64,000 bases of DNA. Origin: Ferruginibacter paludis (lineage in GTDB: Bacteria > Bacteroidota > Bacteroidia > Chitinophagales > Chitinophagaceae). The position numbers and the translations under genes are program-made. Within the stretch, counting starts at the first letter, position 1. Every line of letters starts with the position of its first letter. The stretch covers positions 434,001-498,000 of the forward strand of contig NZ_JAUFQJ010000008.1 of NCBI RefSeq assembly GCF_030409685.1, read 5' to 3'. This document shows positions 52,178-60,741 of the stretch, in pieces. The notes beneath the pieces are model-generated. The model saw only the letters and a program-made list of their open reading frames with translations, was not told the origin of the DNA and made no database searches.

Positions 52178-55100
52178 TTGCCAAAATCAGCCTGCTTAAT
52201 CATTTGTTTGCTTTTGTGCCTGCCCTATAAAATGATCGCTCAGGTGGCAACCTCCGGAGAAATAAAATTATTACGCCAGTCCCAAAACTTCAGCAGCCAG
52301 CGACCTGATATCAGACGGCTTTTTAACCCTGGGCCATTTTTCAACCAGCCTGTAAATGGAACAGCTCAAAGTGTACAAAAAACAAATATTCTTTTAGAAC
52401 GGTACAGCCATATTCCTTCCGTGCTTTCACCAGGAGATGAAGTTTCCACTTGCTTTGATACCAGTCTCCGGCTGAATTATAGCATTGCTGGAAAATGGTT
52501 TGCCCCGGCTCAGCTTACAAAAACAAGAGATGGCAATATATTGATATCCGGCTTCGAACTTGCGACTGCTAATCATCAGACAGATGCTCATCTGGTAAAG
52601 TGCAATCAGCTAGGCGATACACTCTGGAGCAGGCGTATCAGGGCAGGTTACCCGGGTTATATGGTGGATATATACAAAACCTGGGAACTGTCAGACAACA
52701 CCCTGCTGCTGGCTGGTGACATCGAATTGCCAATGCCCTTCAATGGACGCGAAGATCTCCTGTTGATAAAAATGTCTGCTTCGGGAGATTTAATCTGGCA
52801 AAAAACGTTTAAGACAACAGCCTGGAATATAGATACCACCAGAGGCAGCATGGAGATCCTGGACTGTAGGCAAGACGAAAACGGAGACATTTATCTTTGC
52901 GGTGACGTAAAAATTGGAGGAACACACGGGTCTGGGCTTGCCTTTAAAATGGACGCCAATGGTAACATCGTCTGGAGTACCACAGTAACAAGCAACTTTA
53001 CACCCATATTATGCGGTATCAACGTTACCAGTTCAAAAGTGACTTTTCTGGGTAGCGAATCAGGCTTTCGCGTACTACCCATAGGCATTGACGTAGACAA
53101 GACTTCAGGTCATATTATTGCAGGCACTCAGCTTGACCCAGTGTCGGGCGACTGGTCACTTGATTTCCGCCCTAATGAAATGATTAAACTCAATAATGGC
53201 AACCTGGCGTTAACAGGCAGGGGTATAACAGACGAGTACCAGTTTGCCAGTGACCAAAGAAATGTAAATAGCGGTTATATTGAATTAACAACGGATCTTG
53301 ATTTTGTACAGTCCTATGTACTAAGATCAGTCTTTTCGCAATACGGGTATCAAACGGTAACAACCATGTTTGCCGACGGAAGCGGCGCTTTTGCCAGGCT
53401 GGGTTACGCGACCGGCCTGCAACCTGAGTCATTATATGGAAGCTTTAAAAATGGGCAGGTATTAAAGCAGCGGTTCATACCACACCCGGATCAGTATGTC
53501 TCCTGGACAAGCAATTTTTTACCGATGGATGACGGCGGACAAATCATTGTCAATTTTGTTGGTGATAATAAGACCTCTTCAGCTTATACCGAATTTATGC
53601 GGATGCACAACAGCGATACCACGGGCTCCTGCCTGGGATCAGATACTACAGCCGTTATAATGGAGAAAGAGCTCTATGAAAAGAATCAATTCTATTTTCA
53701 GGTTATTGATAGTAATGTACTCTCAGAAGATTTACATCCTTTTGAAGGCATATCTAACGACGCCTTTACCATTTTATCCAATTGTAAACAGGTAAGTTTT
53801 TGCGATTCACTTCGTCTGTCTGTATCAAAAGATACTGTCTGCGTTGGTACCCCTGTCACGATAAACATACATAAAAATAAAGAATGCGGTGCTGTACCAT
53901 CCTGGAGTTACGAAGCTACGGCGGTCAGCTTTTTATACCAGCAAAATGATACGACAGCAACTGCCATCATTAATCAACCCTGGCAGGGTGTATTACGGGC
54001 CACCATTAGTGGCTGTCGGTTGTTGCAAGATTCTGTACGGCTAACCGTATTGCAGAGCCCGGGATTGCTTAACCTGGGGACTGACACCGTTATTTGTCCT
54101 GGCAATACAGTATTGCTAAATGCTAAAAAAGGCTACACTTCCTATAAATGGCAAAACGGTTCAACAGACTCTGTTTTCCCGGTAAAAGCTCCCGGTATTT
54201 ATTATGTTACAGTAACCGATGCCTGCCAGGGCACATTCAGTGATACAGTCTACGTTGCTGGCCATTCGCCCATATCTTTTGATATTGGTGCAGATACCTC
54301 TATTTGCAATAAAGAAAATATTACCCTTAAGGCTCCGGCGGCTTTTTTACATTACCACTGGACGGGCGAAAATATCAACAATGATACCCTGCAATACATT
54401 ACGGCTATGCCAACAATCAGCAGCTGGTTTAAAGTCACTGCCGAAAAAACACCAGGTTGCTTTACTTCCGACTCATTGTTTGTAACAGTAAAAAAGACGC
54501 CTTCCATACAGCTTGGCAATGACACCAGCTTTTGTGCTAACCAGCAACTGGTATTGGATGCGGGGCCAGGTTTTAGCAGCTATGAATGGAACACCGGACA
54601 GCAACAGCAATGGATTAAGATCAATCAGCCAGGTAGCTTTAGTATCAGAGCAGTTTTCAACGGATGCTATGTTTATGACACGCTGCAAGTGACCAGCGTA
54701 TATCCCATGCCTGTATTTAGTTTAGGGCCGGACACGAGTCTTTGCCAGGGACAAAATCTATTATTGCATGTAAGCCTTCCGCAGGGTAACTTCCTGTGGA
54801 GCAATGGCAGTGCTGCAAATATGTTTAATGTAACGGGGCCCGGAATTTACTGGCTGAAGGCAACACAACAGGGCTGTAGCACAATGGATACTTTACAGGT
54901 AACTTATACATCCCTGCCAATAGTACAGCTGGGAAAAGATTCACCCCTTTGTGAGGGACAAACAATGCTGCTGAATGCCACCAATACAGGTGCTACCTAT
55001 ATCTGGCAGGACGGTAGTACCGCTGCTACTTATTCCGTAAAAAATCAGGGACTGTATGCAGTTACTGTATCACTCGGCCACTGCAGCGTTGCGGATACAA

Positions 55101-55606
55101 TTGCTTTACAATACAGGCCTTTGCCGTTGTTTACACTTGGAAGAGATACTTTTATGTGTAAAGGACAGCAGCTTTTACTTAGGCCAACAATTAATACCAG
55201 CGCTAACTTTCTTTGGCAGGATGGAAGCCATGATCCAACTTTTACTGTTATAAAGGAAGGCATCTACTCACTTCAAACCTCCAATTCCTGCGGTAGTTAT
55301 TTTGATAGCATTACTATAATGGAAGGTAATTGCATAATTGAAATGCCATCAGCCTTTACTCCTAACGGAGATGGGCTCAACGATGTGTTTAAAGTAAAAT
55401 ACCCATTTACTGTGCAGCAGTACTTTATGACGGTGTACAACCGGTTTGGAGAAAAGGTTTTTGAAACCAGTCAAATCGGCGACAGCTGGGATGGCAAGTC
55501 AAAAGGGCAATTGCTCCCGCAAAGCAGTTATGTATGGCTAATTAGATTTACAGATGACCATAATAAAGTGCAGACTTTGAAAGGTACTGTTCTCCTGATC
55601 CGGTAA
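52178..55606 (+). CDS. Large secreted T9SS type B protein with tandem Ig/PKD-like repeats
   Basis: 1142 residues from a TTG at 52178; the frame is closed upstream by a TAA at 52157 and there is no ATG before the signal peptide (KSACLIICLLLCLPYKMIAQ), so a TTG start is likely. The first half shows propeller-like repeats (KCNQLGDTLWSRRI, LIKMSASGDLIWQKTF). From about residue 625 come six ~80-residue repeats, each opening with LGxDTxxC and a stretch of hydrophobic residues (LLLNA-type). The end is the gliding-motility-associated sorting domain (MPSAFTPNGDGLNDVFK, YNRFGEKVFE, GTVLLIR), marking type B T9SS cargo. Probably a surface adhesin or gliding protein. Confidence 0.9.
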   Translation: MPKSACLIICLLLCLPYKMIAQVATSGEIKLLRQSQNFSSQRPDIRRLFNPGPFFNQPVNGTAQSVQKTNILLERYSHIPSVLSPGDEVSTCFDTSLRLNYSIAGKWFAPAQLTKTRDGNILISGFELATANHQTDAHLVKCNQLGDTLWSRRIRAGYPGYMVDIYKTWELSDNTLLLAGDIELPMPFNGREDLLLIKMSASGDLIWQKTFKTTAWNIDTTRGSMEILDCRQDENGDIYLCGDVKIGGTHGSGLAFKMDANGNIVWSTTVTSNFTPILCGINVTSSKVTFLGSESGFRVLPIGIDVDKTSGHIIAGTQLDPVSGDWSLDFRPNEMIKLNNGNLALTGRGITDEYQFASDQRNVNSGYIELTTDLDFVQSYVLRSVFSQYGYQTVTTMFADGSGAFARLGYATGLQPESLYGSFKNGQVLKQRFIPHPDQYVSWTSNFLPMDDGGQIIVNFVGDNKTSSAYTEFMRMHNSDTTGSCLGSDTTAVIMEKELYEKNQFYFQVIDSNVLSEDLHPFEGISNDAFTILSNCKQVSFCDSLRLSVSKDTVCVGTPVTINIHKNKECGAVPSWSYEATAVSFLYQQNDTTATAIINQPWQGVLRATISGCRLLQDSVRLTVLQSPGLLNLGTDTVICPGNTVLLNAKKGYTSYKWQNGSTDSVFPVKAPGIYYVTVTDACQGTFSDTVYVAGHSPISFDIGADTSICNKENITLKAPAAFLHYHWTGENINNDTLQYITAMPTISSWFKVTAEKTPGCFTSDSLFVTVKKTPSIQLGNDTSFCANQQLVLDAGPGFSSYEWNTGQQQQWIKINQPGSFSIRAVFNGCYVYDTLQVTSVYPMPVFSLGPDTSLCQGQNLLLHVSLPQGNFLWSNGSAANMFNVTGPGIYWLKATQQGCSTMDTLQVTYTSLPIVQLGKDSPLCEGQTMLLNATNTGATYIWQDGSTAATYSVKNQGLYAVTVSLGHCSVADTIALQYRPLPLFTLGRDTFMCKGQQLLLRPTINTSANFLWQDGSHDPTFTVIKEGIYSLQTSNSCGSYFDSITIMEGNCIIEMPSAFTPNGDGLNDVFKVKYPFTVQQYFMTVYNRFGEKVFETSQIGDSWDGKSKGQLLPQSSYVWLIRFTDDHNKVQTLKGTVLLIR

Positions 55607-55932
55607 GGGAAATGAAAGGGCAGTCGATTTACGCGGGAATGGGGGTCTAAAAGCAAACAGGAAAATCAGCCAACCATATTTGCCACATTTTTTCAGCAGA
55701 CGCTATCTTTTATCTTTAAAGATTATTAGCAGTCCCAAAAATACCATAGTTCCCCTCCGTGCACTACAATAATGGAAAAAAACTAAGGGAATAAGCTAGC
55801 AGTTGCGCTTGTAACAATTAGTATTCTTTGAAATTAAAGAATCACTATGAGACGAAAACCCATGCCCTGACAGAATAAAAAATTGAATTAAAAAAAAGTA
55901 AAAGTTTATGATTAAGTTTAATTTTTACAATT
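55607..55932. other. Intergenic region, 326 bases
   Basis: AT-rich sequence between two plus-strand genes. No hairpin terminator with a T-run and no coding frame stood out. The final 60 bases must carry the acyltransferase promoter. Confidence 0.45.
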
Positions 55933-56961
55933 ATGGGTTCGGCTAAATTAATATGGGCAAATAATCTAAGGGCGTCGGCCACCATTGCAGTCATTGTGCT
56001 TCATGTTGCTTCCACCATATCGTCTTTATATCCTGCTATTTCAAAATCTTATTTTTTGACCAGTATTTTTATTGACTCATCTGTGCGATGGGCTGTGCCA
56101 GTCTTTATTATGCTTAGCGGCTCGTTTGCACTGGAAAATTACGATAACCGGCTCAGGAGTTTTTTTGCCAAAATGTTTCACCGGATAATAGTGCCTTTCC
56201 TTTTCTGGAGCGTTGTGTATCTTTTCTTTTTTTCCTGGAAAGAACTGACCGACCCAGCTAAAAGTATGGGTCAGCTACTGGCCTTTACAGGCAACCAGTT
56301 TTTATCCGGCACCGCGTCACACTTGTGGTTTGTGTATGTTATTGTGAGCATGTACCTGGTATTCCCTTTTCTGTCAAAATGGACAAAGGTTGCTACAGAA
56401 AAAGAGTACATCTACTTTTTTGTGCTCTGGCTTTTCTTCTTATTAATTGACCCATATTTGTCTGATTACGACATTAATTTCAGCTATAACTTTTTTACTG
56501 GTTTTATAGGTTATATCGTGCTTGGCAATTATCTTTTAAAAACCACCCGAAAATTTAACCAGCTGCTGCTGCTCTCTCTTTTCCTCACAGGATTTTTGTA
56601 CACAGCCATCCGTACTTATTTTATTTCGATACACGGGAATGAAACCAACGAACTTTTTATGGACAATCTTTCGTTGAATGTTTGTGTAATGTCTTTTTGC
56701 GTTTATTTAATTTGCAGGCAAAGAAATTATACCCTCCATTCAACCTGGCAAAGGGCGGTTGATATTATATGTAAGTATAGCTATGGTATTTATCTTTCCC
56801 ACCTGCTTATTTTAAACATTTTTTTGCGGCTCGGATTAAAGTTTGATTTCCTTCATCCCATAATAAGCATACCCTTAATAACTGTTGCCTGCCTGGTTAT
56901 TTCATGCGGGTTAATAATGGGAATGAAAAAAATACCGGTCTTAAAAAAATTGGCTGGTTAA
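55933..56961 (+). CDS. Membrane acyltransferase, Acyl_transf_3 family (OatA/WecH-like)
   Basis: 342 residues with about ten membrane helices. The N-terminal motif NLRASATIAVIVLHVAST with His in the first helix is typical of acyltransferase-3 proteins, which transfer acetyl or other acyl groups from the cytosol to sugars of lipids, O-antigen or peptidoglycan. SYGIYLSHLLIL is the conserved later motif. No extracellular SGNH domain is fused. Genes for exopolysaccharide or O-antigen synthesis are not adjacent. Confidence 0.88.
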   Translation: MGSAKLIWANNLRASATIAVIVLHVASTISSLYPAISKSYFLTSIFIDSSVRWAVPVFIMLSGSFALENYDNRLRSFFAKMFHRIIVPFLFWSVVYLFFFSWKELTDPAKSMGQLLAFTGNQFLSGTASHLWFVYVIVSMYLVFPFLSKWTKVATEKEYIYFFVLWLFFLLIDPYLSDYDINFSYNFFTGFIGYIVLGNYLLKTTRKFNQLLLLSLFLTGFLYTAIRTYFISIHGNETNELFMDNLSLNVCVMSFCVYLICRQRNYTLHSTWQRAVDIICKYSYGIYLSHLLILNIFLRLGLKFDFLHPIISIPLITVACLVISCGLIMGMKKIPVLKKLAG

Positions 56962-56984
56962 AGTGTTGAGCTGGTAACCCATCT

Positions 56985-57057
56985 GTTGGCTGGTACAGGG
57001 CTGGCTGGGGGCCAATGATCAGCGGTACCGCCTTTTTTGTAAAAGATGGTTTTGGTC
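56985..57057 (+). pseudogene. Fragment of a Gfo/Idh/MocA oxidoreductase gene
   Basis: About 73 bases match 51575-51647 of the intact gene: both contain GTTGGCTGGTAC, then CCAATGATCAGCG, then a CCTTTTT-run followed by GTAAA and TTTGGTC, and would encode VGWY, AGWGPMIS, TAFFVKD and FG-like peptides. There is a two-base indel in the repeat of GGCTG. The flanks have no further similarity. It is a remnant of a related gene or a partial duplication. Confidence 0.7.
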
Positions 57058-57115
57058 GTTTAATATTCATTTTACCCTGAGGTATGGACCGGCAATTGTC
57101 TACGAACGCTGAAGT

Positions 57116-57682
57116 CTATTCTTCAATTATTTCGTCAGCACTATCTGTTGTTCTGTTCTCAATAAAATCAACAATTCTTTTTCTTTCTCCCAAAAATAGT
57201 AGCCCGATAATAATTTTTGCGGCGGAAAAAATCATGTAGGAAGAGTCCCGCTTTACTGAGTTGTATTTTGAACTACTCTGACTGAAATACACATATAATT
57301 GTCTGCAAAAATTGGGGATTTCATCCGTTAGAATTACGCCTCCTATTACTATCAGCGCAATAGTCAATATTGCTGTACTTGAAATGCCTTTTACGAATTC
57401 GTCCGGATTATCTGACGAAAGCGCTTCTTCTGAAAATCCCTGATCAAGCTTAAGCATATCAATAAATTTATTGGTTTTAAACAGCAGTTGCATAACGAGC
57501 AGAGTATACAATGAAAGAATAAATATTGAGACAAGAAAAGTTACAATAATGGGTCCTGCATCTGAGCTGACAAAATATCTAAAAATGGAAGTAACAAGTT
57601 GCGGAATGGTATTGATAATTTCCCGTAAAAAAAAGAGCCCGAATATTTTCAGGATAACGTTGAATAATTTTCTTGGATTCAT
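57116..57682 (-). CDS. Membrane protein of unknown function
   Basis: 188 residues with four predicted helices: two near the start (ILKIFGLFFLREIINTIPQL, PIIVTFLVSIFILSLYTLLV), one in the middle (AILTIALIVIGGVILT) and one near the end (MIFSAAKIIIGLLFLGE). It ends in an acidic tail (DSADEIIEE). I do not recognise a family. It stands alone, downstream of the fragment at 56985 and upstream of the repeat region. Confidence 0.7.
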   Translation of the reverse strand: MNPRKLFNVILKIFGLFFLREIINTIPQLVTSIFRYFVSSDAGPIIVTFLVSIFILSLYTLLVMQLLFKTNKFIDMLKLDQGFSEEALSSDNPDEFVKGISSTAILTIALIVIGGVILTDEIPNFCRQLYVYFSQSSSKYNSVKRDSSYMIFSAAKIIIGLLFLGERKRIVDFIENRTTDSADEIIEE

Positions 57683-58096
57683 AAGGAAAGCTGTTTGATT
57701 ATTTTAAGGGTAATATGCATGTTGCTGATATAATAATAAGCTATTTCTTTTATCCGATCTGCTATTTACCCAAAATAAATTGCTTATCCTCTTCTCATTT
57801 GCCAGATTTCTGCTAAGGAGATTTATGTTGTTTTCTACAGGACGACAACATAATAATTAAAAAATACATTGCCTTATGATTTCATCTGAGCCTGCGTTGT
57901 AGTTTACTCTTTTGTTTTTGGATGCTAACGTCTGGGATATGCGCAAAAAAGAAAACAATAGCTAGGCTAAATTATTCTACAAACAGCGGCGAAACTATTC
58001 TGCCAGCAGCAGCGTGTGCGAAGTTTTATTGACATGCAATCTCGGTCAGTATCATTGCGTCATTGAACTTAAGAGCGTCTAAATCTTTCAAAACAT

Positions 58097-58124
58097 CGTT
58101 GTTGGTCTTATTGACCAACAACCG
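58097..58124. repeat. Hairpin repeat, copy 1 (inverted relative to copy 2)
   Basis: GTTGTTGGTC (58098-58107), loop TTATT, GACCAACAAC (58113-58122): a perfect 10-bp stem. The whole 28-base unit is the near-exact reverse complement of 58322-58349. A degraded relative is at about 60486-60512. Confidence 0.8.
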
Positions 58125-58321
58125 TAGCATTGTATTTTAGTAATGTGTAAACATGTTAGACTTATCGATCCCTGTATTATAAAATGGGCTGACGAATAAT
58201 AATATTCTTCCGGGAAACTGCATAACCGGACTTCACCGGTTCCAATGTATGTATTCAAGCTTCTGCATAAAAACAGCATGGGAGTACAACTCAATACCTA
58301 AAAGTTTTATGGGGTGTGCTT

Positions 58322-58349
58322 CGGTTGTTGGTCAATAAGACCAACAACG
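58322..58349. repeat. Hairpin repeat, copy 2
   Basis: GTTGTTGGTC (58324-58333), loop AATAA, GACCAACAAC (58339-58348). The loop is the reverse complement of the loop of copy 1, showing the copies are in inverted orientation, about 200 bases apart. Confidence 0.8.
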
Positions 58350-58357
58350 GCCTCCCT

Positions 58358-58400
58358 GATGGTTGGCTATTTTAAAGACATACCAACTGAAGCCTGGAGA
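58358..58400 (+). repeat. 43-bp dispersed repeat, copy 1
   Basis: Starts GATGGTTGGC and ends AAGCCTGGAGA; it matches 60514-60556 at 39 of 43 positions with no gaps. It follows the second hairpin repeat directly. No coding role. Confidence 0.8.
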
Positions 58401-58467
58401 TCCATGCTTGCACAAAAATATATTACATTGTTTACCGCTGCTTAAGTGAACTTTACCTTAAGCTGAT

Positions 58468-59331
58468 TTACCTGTCAAGGAACGAAATAAGTTTATTCAT
58501 CAGTGAAACTCTTTTATTTGTAAACCCATGATCTGTTTCCCAAACCTCGTAATCGAAAAACGAACCATGTTGTTCTTTGATTGAATCAGCAATTGCTTTG
58601 TTGCCTGTATGCTCATCCAGCATCATTATTTGTTTGGCGCTTAAAGCCTTACCATTCCTTTCCAGTTGGTAATAGGCAATGTCCTTAAATGCGGGAAGAA
58701 AAATATCCAGCGTTGTTGCGTTGAGCACAAAATAATCAGGGAAGATTTTAGGGTTTTTCACCAACGTCGCCAGTTGCTTTTCATTTTGGATATTTTTCAA
58801 ATCACCGGCTATATTCCACGTTGATAATGCGAAGCCTTTTTTTATTTGGGGTAACTGCTGCAATGCTTTAAGGCAAACCCATCCGCCCATACTATGACCA
58901 AACAATACAATATTGGTTGTGTCAATTTTTAAAGAGTCCTGGTGTTTGTTGCAGAAGGCAACCACATTGCTTACATCTTCCACACAATTTTTAAAACTAA
59001 ATTTTCCCTGGCTGCCCCATGCACCCCTGTAATTAAAATAGAGCACGTTCCATCCATGTGCCCTTACAATTTGTGCCAGGTCAAGATTTCTTTCATTGCC
59101 CGGAAAGCCATGCAGCAAAATTAACGTGGGATGTTTTTCATTTCCGTTAGGTCTGTAAATAAACCCGGCTAACATTGAGCCGGCAGAAGGGATAAATAAT
59201 TCTGTTGAACCTGCGGGGTTCGCTTTGTCCCATTGTAAATCTTTCAATACAATGCTGTCTGATTGTGCGGTAGCATTGATTACAGTGAAAAGAAAAAAGG
59301 GAAGACAGAACTGTTTTATAAATCGGGGCAT
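58468..59331 (-). CDS. Exported alpha/beta hydrolase, serine aminopeptidase S33-like
   Basis: 287 residues from the ATG at 59331 (an ATG at 59340 adds three residues). Signal peptide FIKQFCLPFFLFTVINATAQ. Motifs: oxyanion LILLHGFPGNERN, NYRGAWGSQG, the nucleophile in FGHSMGGW (Ser about 147), and the catalytic His near WETDHGFTN. It resembles dienelactone-hydrolase/S33 peptidases that act on esters or peptides in the periplasm. A well-formed promoter lies upstream (59373-59404). It is surrounded by repeats but itself looks ordinary. Confidence 0.88.
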   Translation of the reverse strand: MPRFIKQFCLPFFLFTVINATAQSDSIVLKDLQWDKANPAGSTELFIPSAGSMLAGFIYRPNGNEKHPTLILLHGFPGNERNLDLAQIVRAHGWNVLYFNYRGAWGSQGKFSFKNCVEDVSNVVAFCNKHQDSLKIDTTNIVLFGHSMGGWVCLKALQQLPQIKKGFALSTWNIAGDLKNIQNEKQLATLVKNPKIFPDYFVLNATTLDIFLPAFKDIAYYQLERNGKALSAKQIMMLDEHTGNKAIADSIKEQHGSFFDYEVWETDHGFTNKRVSLMNKLISFLDR

Positions 59332-59372
59332 GTTGTACATTTTAGCTAAATGATGAAAACTGGCATACTACT

Positions 59373-59404
59373 CAAATATATAGGCTGTAAGCTGCAATGC
59401 CAAA
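59373..59404 (-). promoter_or_regulatory. Bacteroidota-type promoter of the S33 hydrolase
   Basis: On the minus strand TTTG (59404-59401) and TATATTTG (59380-59373) are separated by 20 bases, an exact consensus promoter. It lies 42 bases from the ATG. Confidence 0.65.
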
Positions 59405-59578
59405 TGTCCTTACCGGCAACTAATAAGGCAGTCGCTGTTGTTGCTAGGTTGGGAGCAAAAAAAGACTGCAATACATGATGGAGTTTTGAGAAAGCAACCA
59501 AAGTATTGCTGATAAATAATAGGCCCGCCGTTTATATACCAACACCGGGTTTCATTCGTTATTCATCCGGCATCCCTG

Positions 59579-59612
59579 CGTTATATCTACGTTAGCCAAC
59601 GTAGATATAACG
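59579..59612. promoter_or_regulatory. Perfect 15-bp stem hairpin, AGCC loop
   Basis: CGTTATATCTACGTT (59579-59593), AGCC, AACGTAGATATAACG (59598-59612). No T-run follows, so it is not a classical terminator. It lies 81 bases upstream of the unknown gene at 59694 and could be an operator, an RNA element or another repeat. Confidence 0.6.
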
Positions 59613-59693
59613 TACTTGTACAAAACAACACAGCTCCCAAAGGCGAAGAAGACATAAGGGAGCACAATACATTTACCAATAAAATCAACCAGT

Positions 59694-60272
59694 ATGACTT
59701 TACAAATGGAGACCTATCTCAGTGGCCGGATGAACAATGTGGTGTTCTTTAAAAGGTCCGGTACTTATATGGCAAGGTCGCTGCCTGCTGCCGTAAAACT
59801 ATCTGCTGCTACCAAAGTATGCAACGGCAATTTCGGCATCGCTTCGGCCTGCGGAAAAAGCCTGCGGCAATTGCTGCAGCCGGCATTGCCTTTTCCCAAA
59901 GACAGGCGGATGCAGATCCGGTTTTCGGGCGCTATTGCAAAATGGCTGGGTGCTGCTAATGCTGCCACCTTACCGCCTGTCCCTGCTATTCCTTTTGTAA
60001 ACCAGTTTCGGTTTACTGATTGCCCGGGTATTGCCGAAAGGTGGAAACTGGGTTTGTTGGTGGAGCAACCTGCTGCCAATATAATTACCCTGCACATCCC
60101 TGCTTTTATACCAACACAAACCATTAGTGCTCCCGAACATACAGTGGCGGTTACCTGTGCCATTACCGTTGCAGGCTGTATACTGATGGGTGCTGCGCCA
60201 ATGGGCAGCCACGCCACCACGATGGAGATTCCCTATACGGATACGCTTATTCCTGCACAGACAATGCAATGA
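59694..60272 (+). CDS. Unknown-family protein, truncated by an in-frame TGA
   Basis: 192 codons from the ATG at 59694 to a TGA at 60270. The protein begins TLQMETYLSGRMNNVVFFKR and contains MARSLPAAVKLSAATKVC, PFPKDRRMQIRFSGAIAKWL and PFVNQFRF; I recall proteins of about 230-260 residues of this kind in Chitinophagaceae but no function. Codons after the stop (60273-60401) continue the same style of sequence, so the natural product was probably about 235 residues. Cys-rich and without a signal peptide. It lies in the repeat-rich region. Confidence 0.7.
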   Translation: MTLQMETYLSGRMNNVVFFKRSGTYMARSLPAAVKLSAATKVCNGNFGIASACGKSLRQLLQPALPFPKDRRMQIRFSGAIAKWLGAANAATLPPVPAIPFVNQFRFTDCPGIAERWKLGLLVEQPAANIITLHIPAFIPTQTISAPEHTVAVTCAITVAGCILMGAAPMGSHATTMEIPYTDTLIPAQTMQ

Positions 60273-60401
60273 CCGCTTCCCGCCCCTGCCAGTACTGTGA
60301 TCATTACTGCAGTGGCATTGCGTTACCGGCTGGCCAATGGCGAATATTGCAGTACCCCGGAATTTTTACCGGCTTCGATTATTGATGCCCGTTATTGCTG
60401 A
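60273..60401 (+). pseudogene. 3' tail of the interrupted gene at 59694
   Basis: Forty-two codons in the same frame after the TGA encode a protein-like tail (TAVALRYRLANGEYCSTPEF, then a LPASIIDARY end) before a natural TGA at 60399. The composition (YRLANGEY) fits a beta-strand C-terminus. It would only be made by readthrough or if the first TGA is a recent mutation or error. Confidence 0.65.
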
Positions 60402-60741
60402 GCGGGAAGGTTTGTTGCTGGAGATATCTCCCGCTATAGTTGGTATGCCGCTATATCATCCTTAAAACTTTTATCATTTCAAAAACGTCGTTTGGTCTTA
60501 TTTGACAACTCGTGATAGTTGGCTCTTTTAAAGACATAACAACTGAAGCCTGGGGAATAAAAAACTTTAACGGTTATATTAAATTATTCACCAACAGCGG
60601 CTAAAACAAACCATCGGCTACGTTAAGTTATTCTACCGACAGCAGCAAAGAAACTGAGCCATTGCTGGGTGTTAATAAGTGAATAAACTTTTGAATGATA
60701 TTAGATTGTTTAAAGGTAATTTTATCTGAAAACATTAATCC
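60402..60741. other. Repeat-containing intergenic region, 340 bases
   Basis: It carries the degraded hairpin repeat (about 60486-60512), the second 43-bp repeat, two ACAGC-type motifs (around 60585 and 60630) and, at the right end, TTTG (60690-60693) with TAATTTTA (60717-60724), 23 bases apart, a weak promoter candidate for the AbiH module. Confidence 0.55.
60514..60556 (+). repeat. 43-bp dispersed repeat, copy 2
   Basis: Starts GATAGTTGGC and ends AAGCCTGGGGA; matches 58358-58400 at 39 of 43 positions. With the degraded hairpin upstream, it repeats the same order seen at 58322-58400, so the repeats move as one composite unit of about 75 bases. Confidence 0.8.

Larger units (their letters stand above)
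57683..58467. other. Repeat-containing intergenic region, 785 bases
   Basis: The region contains a pair of hairpin repeats (58097-58124, 58322-58349), one copy of the 43-bp repeat (58358-58400), and at 57971-58010 two copies of a TTATTC/TATTC...ACAGC-like motif that recurs near 60585 and 60630. A short frame at 58088-58294 overlaps a hairpin and has no protein-like character. I consider the region non-coding and accessory. Confidence 0.6.
59332..59693. other. Intergenic region, 362 bases
   Basis: It contains the hydrolase promoter and the 15-bp stem hairpin listed separately. The rest is non-coding sequence between divergent genes; nothing else stood out. Confidence 0.45.

Noticed and set aside
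58088..58294. 68-codon minus-strand frame in the repeat region
   Set aside because: It overlaps the hairpin repeat and has Cys-rich, non-protein-like composition.
57683..58467. CRISPR array
   Set aside because: Repeats are few, irregularly spaced and partly inverted, and no cas gene is present.
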